The notes under the pieces are model-generated. The model searched no databases. It saw only the letters and a list, made by a program, of their open reading frames with translations, and was not told the DNA's origin. From positions 1 to 6,947 of the forward strand of contig CANKLK010000111.1 of assembly GCA_947482805.1 (NCBI GenBank): 6,947 nt of DNA, in the 5' to 3' direction. This document shows, in pieces, positions 1 to 5,690 of this stretch. Both the position numbers and the translations under genes were made by a program. Within the stretch, counting starts at the first letter, position 1. Every line of letters begins with the position of its first letter. The stretch is from Flavobacteriaceae bacterium. Lineage in GTDB: Bacteria; Bacteroidota; Bacteroidia; Flavobacteriales; Flavobacteriaceae.

Positions 1-2
1 AA

Positions 3-125
3 AGGGCTTGCTACGAAGACATGATGACCATGCAAATTGAAGAGTTAATCATACAAAAAGGCAAAGGCGATTTGGATAAATTGTTGAGGGGTAGTGAAAC
101 GTGGACAATTGAAAGCCTCCCCTAG
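3..125 (+). CDS. C-terminal end of a probable 2-oxoacid:ferredoxin oxidoreductase beta subunit (partial)
   Basis: Only the last 40 codons are present; the 5' part lies outside the window. The visible end has an acidic/amphipathic stretch (YEDMMTMQIEELI), then KGKGDLDKLLRG and the closing SETWTI. From memory, this pattern (a 'GDL.kLL..gdTWtv' tail) resembles the C terminus of KorB-type thiamine-diphosphate beta subunits, which make acyl-CoA from 2-oxoacids with reduction of ferredoxin in the cytoplasm. No catalytic or cofactor-binding motif is in the window, so the name rests on the tail alone. The final residues ESLP and the TAG stop are encoded at the edge of a GC-rich repeat (116-142), so the native tail may have ended near TWTI and been slightly altered by the repeat. 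The frame is open from the first base of the window and the other two + frames hit stops early. Confidence 0.5.
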   Translation, partial: RACYEDMMTMQIEELIIQKGKGDLDKLLRGSETWTIESLP

Positions 126-142
126 CCCCTCCGAGGGAGGGG
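116..142. repeat. Short GC-rich hairpin repeat overlapping a stop codon
   Basis: CCCCTCC (126-132) pairs perfectly with GGAGGGG (136-142) around a 3-nt loop. A second, mutually exclusive pairing is possible between CCTCCC (116-121) and GGGAGG (135-140). The block is far more GC-rich than everything around it. Similar 'CCCCTAGCCCCTCC...GGAGGGG' units are, as I remember them, scattered through intergenic DNA of many Bacteroidota. It contains the TAG stop of the upstream gene (123-125). No T-run follows on the + strand, so it is not a standard intrinsic terminator, though it could still stabilise the 3' end of the mRNA. Confidence 0.6.
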
Positions 143-341
143 AAATTTAGTTCGAGGAGTTTGTGGATTTTTATAGTTGTATAAAATGGCGGGGGATTCC
201 TAACCGGTGTCAAAAAAAAGGTAAAAGGGCTTAGTCCTTACAATGAAATTTATAGATTTTTATTCCACTGATTTTAAATAACGTTATCATCCTATCCGAC
301 GTTAATCACTCATTTTATTTTGTAGATGATCTCTCTTTACA

Positions 342-355
342 TTGATGTAAATCAC
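342..355. promoter_or_regulatory. FNR/CRP-family-like dyad
   Basis: TTGATGTAAATCAC matches the FNR-type consensus TTGATnnnnATCAA in nine of the ten defined positions. It lies directly upstream of the -33 element proposed at 356-359. If transcription starts a few bases after 386, the dyad centre (348.5) is near -41, the usual place for an activator of this family. The site is short and the region AT-rich, so chance occurrence is possible. Confidence 0.35.
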
Positions 356-386
356 ATTGTTGTGAATTTGGCTTCTATCAATTTTG
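356..386 (+). promoter_or_regulatory. Candidate Bacteroidota-type promoter of the KilA-N gene
   Basis: A -33-like ATTG (356-359, three of four bases of TTTG) is followed after 19 nt by CAATTTTG (379-386), which differs from TAnnTTTG at one defined base. The 19-nt spacing is that of the Bacteroidota primary sigma factor. The leader to the ATG at 412 would be about 20 nt. The rest of 143-341 shows no gene or convincing structure. Confidence 0.4.
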
Positions 387-411
387 CTGAAATAAATTTT
401 TAATTCAGCAG

Positions 412-1002
412 ATGAGTAAGTTCAAAAAAATAATAGTTAATGGTGCTGCAATTTCTATAATACATCAACAAAATAACGATTTTATAAGTCTTACAGACTT
501 GACTAGTAATTTCAAAAATGGAAGTGGACTTATTGAAAAATGGATTACAACAAAAAATACGCTCGAATATCTTTCTATTTGGGAAAGTATAAATAATACT
601 GATTTTAATTACCCCGAATTCGGGGTAATTGAGAGATCGTCAGGAGTAAACAGATTCAGTATGTCGGCAGGCCAATGGATTAAGAGAACTAAAGCAATTG
701 GAATTATTGTAAATCCTGGAAGATATGGAGGCACATTTGCCCACAAAGACATTGCTTTTCATTTTGCAATGTGGTTGAGCCCTGAATTTCAAATTTATTT
801 AATTAAAGAATTTCAACGCTTAAAAGCGGAAGAAAGCGATCGATTAAAATTAGATTGGAATTTACAAAGAACACTTTCAAAAATTAATTATCATATTCAT
901 ACAGATGCAATAAAACAAAACCTGATTCCTAAAGAAATATCTGGAAAGGAGTCTGTAATTGTATTTGCATCAGAATTAAATCGTGTCATCTATATCAGGT
1001 AA
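412..1002 (+). CDS. KilA-N domain protein, probably C-terminally truncated
   Basis: A 196-residue cytoplasmic protein with a KilA-N domain, a DNA-binding fold typical of phage and plasmid antirepressor-like proteins and also common as stand-alone genes in Bacteroidota. The domain covers about residues 3-137: FISLTDL near 24-30, the QWI.RT.AIGI segment at 88-98, and the hallmark GRYGGTFAHKDIAF at 103-116 followed by FAMWLSPEFQIYLIKEFQRL. A helical linker (LNLQRTLSKINYHIHTDAI-like, about 149-167) follows. Family members as I recall them run to about 270 residues, with YASEADLLNVALFG and a further conserved region after this point. Here the match stops after FASE (residue 188) and the frame ends eight codons later. 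The stop overlaps the transposase scrap at 1002-1103, so an insertion/deletion event probably removed the C terminus. The DNA-binding domain is intact, so the product may still bind DNA. The start at 412 follows an AT-rich leader and begins just before the domain. Target and role are unknown. Confidence 0.8.
   Translation: MSKFKKIIVNGAAISIIHQQNNDFISLTDLTSNFKNGSGLIEKWITTKNTLEYLSIWESINNTDFNYPEFGVIERSSGVNRFSMSAGQWIKRTKAIGIIVNPGRYGGTFAHKDIAFHFAMWLSPEFQIYLIKEFQRLKAEESDRLKLDWNLQRTLSKINYHIHTDAIKQNLIPKEISGKESVIVFASELNRVIYIR
607..630. repeat. 24-bp perfect palindrome inside the KilA-N gene
   Basis: The half-site AATTACCCCGAA is followed directly by its exact reverse complement, with GAATTC at the centre. 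It occupies exactly eight codons in frame (residues 66-73, NYPEFGVI). Its C4/G4 arms are unusual in this AT-rich gene. It could be a protein-binding site, an mRNA or cruciform hairpin, or a mobile palindrome that happens to be in frame. Confidence 0.85.
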
Positions 1003-1103
1003 TGCTTATAACTCCAAGTTTTGATGAGTTAATTAAAGTTAATCATCAAGTTAGGATTATATACGAAGTACTGAATAAAATTGATATTCAGCCTATGGTT
1101 TAA
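1002..1103 (+). pseudogene. Remnant of an IS1182-type transposase N terminus
   Basis: A 33-codon open frame begins at an ATG that overlaps the KilA-N stop (TAATG). Its product starts MLITPSFDELIKVNHQVR and continues IIYEVLNKIDIQPMV. This looks like the N-terminal stretch of IS1182-family transposases, where 'Q.mLiP.SfdElIp.nHpVRvvnevidkidi' is typical. The same frame reads open upstream as CHLYQV before the ATG, which also suits that family (Y.QnQ just before mL.p), so the true fragment starts before 1002. The DDE catalytic domain is absent: the frame stops at once and a terminator follows. It is therefore a deletion remnant with no activity, useful as a marker of past insertion that may have truncated the KilA-N gene. 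Alternatively it is a small unrelated gene translationally coupled to it, which I think less likely. Confidence 0.55.
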
Positions 1104-1108
1104 AATAA

Positions 1109-1142
1109 AAACCGTCTCAGAATTTTATATCTGAGACGGTTT
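1109..1142. terminator. Bidirectional intrinsic terminator
   Basis: A perfect 13-bp stem, AAACCGTCTCAGA (1109-1121) with TCTGAGACGGTTT (1130-1142), encloses an 8-nt loop. T-rich tracts follow on both strands (GGTTTTAATTTT on +, GGTTTTTATTTT on -). It lies 6 nt after the transposase remnant on + and about 44 nt after the stop of the six-gene - strand cluster, so it can end transcription from both sides. Confidence 0.9.
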
Positions 1143-1185
1143 AATTTTATAAAATAAATATAACATTATAGTTCATAGATACATT

Positions 1186-2139
1186 TTACCACCAGCCAAC
1201 TACATTGTAATTAACTGTCTGAGGTTGGTTTTCACCGTAAGCAACTCCAATTGCTCTTACTGCTTCAATTCTTTCGCTTTCTTGTGCTTGCTCTTTTAAA
1301 GCATACTTCCATTCACGATTATCAATTTCTTTAACTCGTTTAGCTATCTTATCAGATAATTTCTCTACCGCAATAAATAAACCTGAACTAGGATCAACAT
1401 TGGCTAACAAAGCTGCAACTTTTTGAGCTGTTTCGATATCTTGACCAGCAGCCCATAATGCATTTGCTTCAGTCAATATTTTCATTGCATCTTTATTAAT
1501 TTTATCTTTATAAATTGGGCCTACTTCATTCATACACTTATCGTAACAATCTTTACAAACATCGGGAACTGATGTTAGTTTAAAAATTGCTTCCTCAAAT
1601 TTATCCTGTTTAGCAGATGCTTTAGCTTCACTTATTATAAAATCACACTTACTATTATAATACTCAACAATTTTAGTTTTACCCGTTTCAATAAAAGATT
1701 GATATTTTGGATCGGTAGTTTTTAAATTTTTAAGTGCAGAAATATAAGCTTTGGTTTCACTTTCACCAACTCCCTTAACTTGAGTTGAAATACTTGAAAA
1801 TTTCGTACCAGAAATACCATCTCCAATGTATAAAGTAATATCTAAAACAAATGCTTGCATAGGAGGTGCAGTAGGAGTTAATTCTTTAGATATAACATTG
1901 ATATTAGCCGTAATAATAAAACGTTCATTAGAAGCTTTACCACCAAGACCATTTTGTGTTGCAATTTGGCTTAGCTTATTAGCAAGACTACTACGAGCGG
2001 CTTCAGGCATTTGGTCTATTTGTTGTGGAACAAATGAAGCCAATGTAATTCTAGCCTTATCGTTACTTTTACCTGCTGTGTTTTGTGCAAATAAATTGCA
2101 ATTAATTAGAATTAAAACGCTTAAAATTATAGATTTCAT
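1186..2139 (-). CDS. Conserved exported protein with helical, cysteine-containing second half
   Basis: 317 residues, last gene of the cluster, starting 21 nt after the DUF6175 gene. The first 19 residues (MKSIILSVLILINCNLFAQ) form a signal peptide, so the mature protein is periplasmic or outer-membrane associated. Residues about 29-155 look like a compact alpha/beta domain (RITLASFVP, then FIITANINVISKEL, FVLDITLYIGDG and FSSISTQVKGVGESETKAY). Residues about 157-295 are mostly helical and resemble TPR-like repeats (EAKASAKQDKFEEAIFKL; AMKILTEANALWAAGQDIETAQKVAALL). A C-x2-C-x3-C cluster (C195, C198, C202) with C165 nearby sits between helices; in the periplasm this suggests disulfides or metal binding. 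The tail is hydrophobic and aromatic (VNYNVVGWW). I recall similar unnamed proteins next to DUF6175 genes in Bacteroides, but no established function. The first domain may be related to CsgG/FlgT-type proteins; that is only a resemblance. The start is set by the signal peptide. Confidence 0.85.
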   Translation of the reverse strand: MKSIILSVLILINCNLFAQNTAGKSNDKARITLASFVPQQIDQMPEAARSSLANKLSQIATQNGLGGKASNERFIITANINVISKELTPTAPPMQAFVLDITLYIGDGISGTKFSSISTQVKGVGESETKAYISALKNLKTTDPKYQSFIETGKTKIVEYYNSKCDFIISEAKASAKQDKFEEAIFKLTSVPDVCKDCYDKCMNEVGPIYKDKINKDAMKILTEANALWAAGQDIETAQKVAALLANVDPSSGLFIAVEKLSDKIAKRVKEIDNREWKYALKEQAQESERIEAVRAIGVAYGENQPQTVNYNVVGWW

Positions 2140-2160
2140 GTTTATTATTTTTAATAGTTA

Positions 2161-3129
2161 TTACTGACTTTTACCACCAATTACCAAAACTGCTTTACCT
2201 GTACCGACAGGATAAGAAGAACAAGGTAACTGATATGTTTTGCGTAAATATTTTCTCAATTTTGTTCCAAATTCATCGGCTGAATACGCATTTCCATCCT
2301 CACTTCTTAATGGAATTCTAGCACTTGTCAATTTCAATAAGGTAGAAGTCTTTGATTGGGTAATGAATGCACCATTTACAGTGTTCGTCTTCATCCATTT
2401 TTGAATGTCATCAGATAATTCATCACCATCAGTATTAATTTCGCTGTTTAATTTTTTTGGAGAGTTATCAAAAACTTGAATTTCAACCGTGATTTCTCTT
2501 CCTTTAGCAACCATTTCATCAAAATAAGTCATTAATTGTCCATTGAAATTATCTATATGAGATAAAACAGCTGTTTCCAGCATTACGGCCATTGAAGCAC
2601 CAATTAATTCGTTTCCTGTACCACTTGCTGCACCCGCAGGTTTATTCGTACCCGCATCAACTGCTTTTAATGAAAAAGTTACTGATTTTTTTGGACCTAA
2701 AGTGTTTACGCTCCATGAAACATACAAAACAAGATGAGGTCTTGCCGTATTTAATAATTTATCTTTAAGACTTGATTGAACGCTGTTACCTTCTTCGCTT
2801 GTTTCCATGCTTTTTATGGCTTCAGCGTCTTGTAAAGATTTTAGCGTTTGTGATAAATTTTCCAATGGATAGCCTCTATCTAGCATCATTTTTTCTATGC
2901 TAGTAATTACCTGGCCGAGTTCTACATTCAATAATGCTTTTGTAAAATCAGGCACCATCGTTTTTACACCTTGATTATCCACTTCTTTTAAATATCCATT
3001 TGAATTCATCCAAACATCATCAGGGAATACCATGATTGATGGTTTATTTACCGCTTGTGAAAAAGCAGTAAAACAAGTTGTGCTTAACAATAGCACAAAT
3101 AATAATACTTTACTTATTAAGTTTTTCAT
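2161..3129 (-). CDS. DUF6175 family exported protein
   Basis: 322 residues with a signal peptide of about 25 residues (MKNLISKVLLFVLLL, cleavage near AFSQA). After it comes KPSIMVFPDDVWMNSNGYLKE (about 29-49), the most recognisable block of the DUF6175 family known from Bacteroides and relatives. Further family-like blocks are MMLDRGYPLENL (81-92), RPHLVLYVSWSV...KKSVTFSLKAVDAGTNKPAG (about 130-166) and MLETAVLSHIDNFNGQLMTYFDEMVAKGREI (about 183-212). The order (strand with an F/VP turn, 'newest copy' helices, a beta-rich 'properties of the substance in sum' segment) resembles CsgG/LpoB/TolB-N-like envelope proteins, but I see no decisive motif. It starts 6 nt after the 160-aa gene, so the two are surely cotranscribed and perhaps translationally coupled. 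Role unknown; by context part of an envelope complex with its neighbours. Confidence 0.85.
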   Translation of the reverse strand: MKNLISKVLLFVLLLSTTCFTAFSQAVNKPSIMVFPDDVWMNSNGYLKEVDNQGVKTMVPDFTKALLNVELGQVITSIEKMMLDRGYPLENLSQTLKSLQDAEAIKSMETSEEGNSVQSSLKDKLLNTARPHLVLYVSWSVNTLGPKKSVTFSLKAVDAGTNKPAGAASGTGNELIGASMAVMLETAVLSHIDNFNGQLMTYFDEMVAKGREITVEIQVFDNSPKKLNSEINTDGDELSDDIQKWMKTNTVNGAFITQSKTSTLLKLTSARIPLRSEDGNAYSADEFGTKLRKYLRKTYQLPCSSYPVGTGKAVLVIGGKSQ

Positions 3130-3135
3130 TTTGTT

Positions 3136-3618
3136 TTAGTTATTGTTTAAAATTTTGTCTGTAATCATTTGTTTTTTTAATTCGCTTCTCAATACACGAA
3201 TTATAAAGCCAAACATAACTTCACCATCTCGGCCTAGTGCCCTTTCTTTTTTGGCAAAAGATTCATCTTTGTTAGAAACAAATTTCATATAAGAACCTTT
3301 GTCTGTAAAAAAAGCATTGAAATAGTCTGAATTTTTTTCTCTATAATTTGGCATATTAAAAATAGGGCGTGAATCGCAATCAGGCTTTCCATTTCTTATT
3401 CCAACAAACAAAACAGCATTTACTGCCTCTTTTCTTGCTTGTTCTAAAGCATCCGACCTATTTTTTCCTTTGCCCCAACTTTTTAATGTTATACTTCCAT
3501 CTAGTTCTGTTCCCATACATTCTATTTCATGGGTATAGTTTCCTGATATTCTTTTACTTGGTTTGCAACTAAAAAAAAATAAGGAGCAAATCAAAAGCAT
3601 AAAAGTTATTTTTTTCAT
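3136..3618 (-). CDS. Small lipoprotein-like paralog of the 174-aa neighbour
   Basis: 160 residues from the ATG at 3618. An in-frame ATG at 3654 would add 12 residues and overlap the preceding gene by 17 nt; I reject it because the downstream start begins a clean export signal (MKKITFMLLICSLFFFSC) and leaves a 19-nt spacer. C18 preceded by FFS makes an imperfect lipobox, so it is probably a lipoprotein. The mature part aligns with the 174-aa protein: HEIE...GS..LK.W near 30-48, DALEQARKEAVNAVLFVG at 56-73, then YFNAFFTDKGSYMKFVS at 99-115 and a closing LRSELKK. The A.eqAkk.AV pattern recalls FlgT-N/LPP20-like lipoproteins. It has lost the region equal to TGKSTVPGQKAL and is more divergent than its partner. 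No catalytic residues seen; function unknown. Confidence 0.8.
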   Translation of the reverse strand: MKKITFMLLICSLFFFSCKPSKRISGNYTHEIECMGTELDGSITLKSWGKGKNRSDALEQARKEAVNAVLFVGIRNGKPDCDSRPIFNMPNYREKNSDYFNAFFTDKGSYMKFVSNKDESFAKKERALGRDGEVMFGFIIRVLRSELKKQMITDKILNNN

Positions 3619-3637
3619 GTTTTCTAATTTTACTTTA

Positions 3638-4162
3638 TTAATTAAAACCAGCACCTAATGATTTAATAATTCCTGCATCTTCCAAATCTTTTCTTAATGC
3701 AGATACGTTTACTGAAACAATTACACCTACTTTATATTCTTTACCAACTTTCATCCTGTCTTCAGCAGCAACGGCACCATCATTAGACAAAGAAACAAAT
3801 TTCATATACTTGCCTCCATCATCAAAAAATGGTTTAAAAAAATCTGCTTTTTCTTCTTCTAAATTAACATTGGTTGCTAATGCCTTTTGACCAGGAACTG
3901 TTGATTTACCAGTAAACCCTTTAAATATAATGCCATGAACTGCATTCTTTTTAGCTTGTTCAATTGCAACATCTGGTTTTTTAGAGTAAGACCATACCTT
4001 AATCAAATAAGAACCTTGTGTGCCGGTTTGAACAACTTCAATTTCATATCTCCAAGATTCAGTGTCTTTATCTGCTTTCTTTTTTGCTTGAGCATTTGTT
4101 ACAGTCACAATACCAATTATCATAACCAATACAATGCTTATTTTTTTGAAAATATTTTTCAT
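3638..4162 (-). CDS. Conserved small exported protein (FlgT-N/LPP20-like?)
   Basis: 174 residues with a signal peptide of about 25 (MKNIFKKISIVLVMIIGIVT, cleavage near TNAQA), then a short Lys-rich linker. The mature domain starts SWRYEIEVVQTGTQGSYLIKVW (37-57), followed by the helix DVAIEQAKKNAVHGIIFKGF (64-83), a loop with VPGQKAL, DFFKPFFDDGGKYMKFVS (107-124), and EYKVGVIVSVNVSALRKDLEDAGII (142-166). I recall near-identical blocks in unnamed Bacteroides proteins beside DUF6175 genes, so this is the more conserved member of the pair. A beta-helix-beta unit with an 'A.eqAkknAv' helix resembles FlgT-N/LPP20 domains; that link is inference. It is followed 19 nt later by its lipoprotein paralog and preceded by a 63-nt AT-rich gap in which I see no good promoter. 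Confidence 0.85.
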   Translation of the reverse strand: MKNIFKKISIVLVMIIGIVTVTNAQAKKKADKDTESWRYEIEVVQTGTQGSYLIKVWSYSKKPDVAIEQAKKNAVHGIIFKGFTGKSTVPGQKALATNVNLEEEKADFFKPFFDDGGKYMKFVSLSNDGAVAAEDRMKVGKEYKVGVIVSVNVSALRKDLEDAGIIKSLGAGFN

Positions 4163-4225
4163 GTTTTTTATTTTTTATTGTAAAGTTTTTTTGTTGTAAT
4201 CAAACAAATTTTAAAAAATGATTTT

Positions 4226-5599
4226 CTATTTAATTTGCTTTATTAATAACCCTGAATAAAACTTCTTACCGCCTTTAAATGTTGTACGATCTAAAATTGG
4301 TTTTGGTTCTTTTTCTTTTCCTTTTTTTCCTTTTTTTCCATTATCATTTTCCGCTACTTCAGGAACAACTTCTTCTGCTGGTGCTTGGCCATCAGTATAC
4401 GTATTGTCCCAAACAAGATTTTTATCTACTTTAATTGTTCCAATACTTTTGTACGTTGCTACTCCTGTTTTTTCATCAATATTTTGTTCAAGCACTTCAA
4501 ATTTTTCGCCACCTTCTAAACCTTCTTTCACCCCAATCTTTGCTGTAATTGGATAACCAGTATACAATGGAGTTTTTGTTTTAAATACATCATATTTTTT
4601 CTGAAGTTTAGCATAAACTCTGTCAATAATTCTTGTAGTTGAAAGTGTAATAACTTGTTCTTCTGTTCTTTTTTCCTTTAGTGAAAAAGTAACTAAGCTA
4701 GAAGCAGTTTCATCTCCAACGAATTCAAGGTTAAATAAATCTGTATTTTCAAAAAGAGCTTTCTTTTTTGCATCTAAACCACCTTTTTCCATATACATTT
4801 CCGTGAAGAATACATTTGATATTGAATCATTCCAAACCAATTTATATAGATAAGACGTTGCTATAATAGTATATCCTTCTTTTGTTTTTTCATAAACAGC
4901 ATCAAGGCCTTTATTTGATTTGTCTAATAAAAATTGTGGTTTACCCGCTAAAGATTTTGCTACCTCTGCTTTAGCTAAATCTCTTATAATAGCAGCAACT
5001 GGTTCATTTGGATAAAATTTAAATTTGTTAACAACTACAAATGTGTTTCCAATTAATTCAAAACCCGCTGTTTTTAACAAAGCCACTCCATCAGAAGAAG
5101 ATTGAGCAGTTTTTGTTTCTAGAAAAGAAGCATTAAAAACGCCTCTATCAGCAATTAGATTCCAATCAAAACTACCATCTGCTTGTCTGTTAAACCATTT
5201 TGAAACAAGCTTATTCGCAACTTTTTCTTTTGTAAAGTATTTCTGAATTCTATAAGGCATTTCTTTTACAACTGAATCTGTAGTTAATGCAGAAGCCATT
5301 TGAGATAACATTCCTTTACCATTTGGTTTGTAAACCGAATCTTTTTCCTCGCTTGTCAATGTAAATTTAACTGGATTGAAAGATTTTTGACCTATTGTAT
5401 GTTCATTATACTTTTCAGGGAAAGGGGCGGTATTGAATGCTTTTAATACTACTTCCTTATTGGGAAAATTTTCTGATTCAATAACCATAGTGTGTAAAGA
5501 GCTTCTGCGATACTTTACATCCACTGGTTTGTCCTGAGTTTGGGCGAATGTGCTTATTGCTGATAAGAATAAGCATGTTGTAATAATAGTTTGTTTCAT
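4226..5599 (-). CDS. Large conserved exported protein of the envelope cluster
   Basis: 457 residues, the largest product of the cluster. Residues 1-20 (MKQTIITTCLFLSAISTFAQ) are a signal peptide. The mature N terminus reads VKYRRSSLHTMVIESENFP and PFPEKYNEH, which I recall in unnamed Bacteroidota proteins. Next are KYFTKEKVANKLVSKWFNR (120-138), LIADRGVFNAS (148-158) and ELIGNTFVVVNKFKF (181-195). Then comes a repeated-looking half: YTIIATSYLYKLVWND and a long beta-rich part. Residues about 351-371 (ITAKIGVKEGLEGGEKFEVL) look like the 'vGlk.Gdkfev' turn found at the C terminus of FlgT-like proteins and other small beta barrels. A low-complexity charged insert (GKKGKKGKEKEPKP, 421-434) sits before the last strand (KKFYSGLLIKQIK). 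No enzyme motif or membrane segment is visible beyond the signal. It lies 91 nt after the 220-aa gene. Function unknown. Confidence 0.85.
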   Translation of the reverse strand: MKQTIITTCLFLSAISTFAQTQDKPVDVKYRRSSLHTMVIESENFPNKEVVLKAFNTAPFPEKYNEHTIGQKSFNPVKFTLTSEEKDSVYKPNGKGMLSQMASALTTDSVVKEMPYRIQKYFTKEKVANKLVSKWFNRQADGSFDWNLIADRGVFNASFLETKTAQSSSDGVALLKTAGFELIGNTFVVVNKFKFYPNEPVAAIIRDLAKAEVAKSLAGKPQFLLDKSNKGLDAVYEKTKEGYTIIATSYLYKLVWNDSISNVFFTEMYMEKGGLDAKKKALFENTDLFNLEFVGDETASSLVTFSLKEKRTEEQVITLSTTRIIDRVYAKLQKKYDVFKTKTPLYTGYPITAKIGVKEGLEGGEKFEVLEQNIDEKTGVATYKSIGTIKVDKNLVWDNTYTDGQAPAEEVVPEVAENDNGKKGKKGKEKEPKPILDRTTFKGGKKFYSGLLIKQIK

Positions 5600-5690
5600 T
5601 GTTGATTTTATTTGTGATTGTTTTGTTTTAAAAAATTATAAAAGAGTTTATAAAATTTTATACTTTTTTCAAAAAAGCAGTTTTTAATAA

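Noticed and set aside
116..142. CRISPR repeat or intrinsic terminator at the GC-rich block
   Set aside because: Only one copy in the window with no spacers, and no T-run after the hairpin.
1826..2167. 113-codon + strand frame opposite the 317-aa gene
   Set aside because: Antisense shadow of a gene with a clear signal peptide and family-like blocks; its product looks like no protein family.
3619..3654. Upstream start at 3654 for the small lipoprotein gene
   Set aside because: It would overlap the preceding gene and put 12 charged or mixed residues before a clean lipoprotein signal that starts at 3618.
3369..4183. Two + strand frames (3369-3572 and 3935-4183) opposite the paralog pair
   Set aside because: Low-complexity Phe/Leu/Ile/Cys/Asn-rich products, as expected from the complement of AT-rich genes.
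4163..4225. Possible internal promoter before the 174-aa gene
   Set aside because: TTTG motifs are present on the - strand but no TAnnTTTG at the required spacing.
5663..5677. CTTTTTTCAAAAAAG symmetry between the first two cluster genes
   Set aside because: A/T-run symmetry with a one-base centre cannot form a stable hairpin; not a credible terminator.
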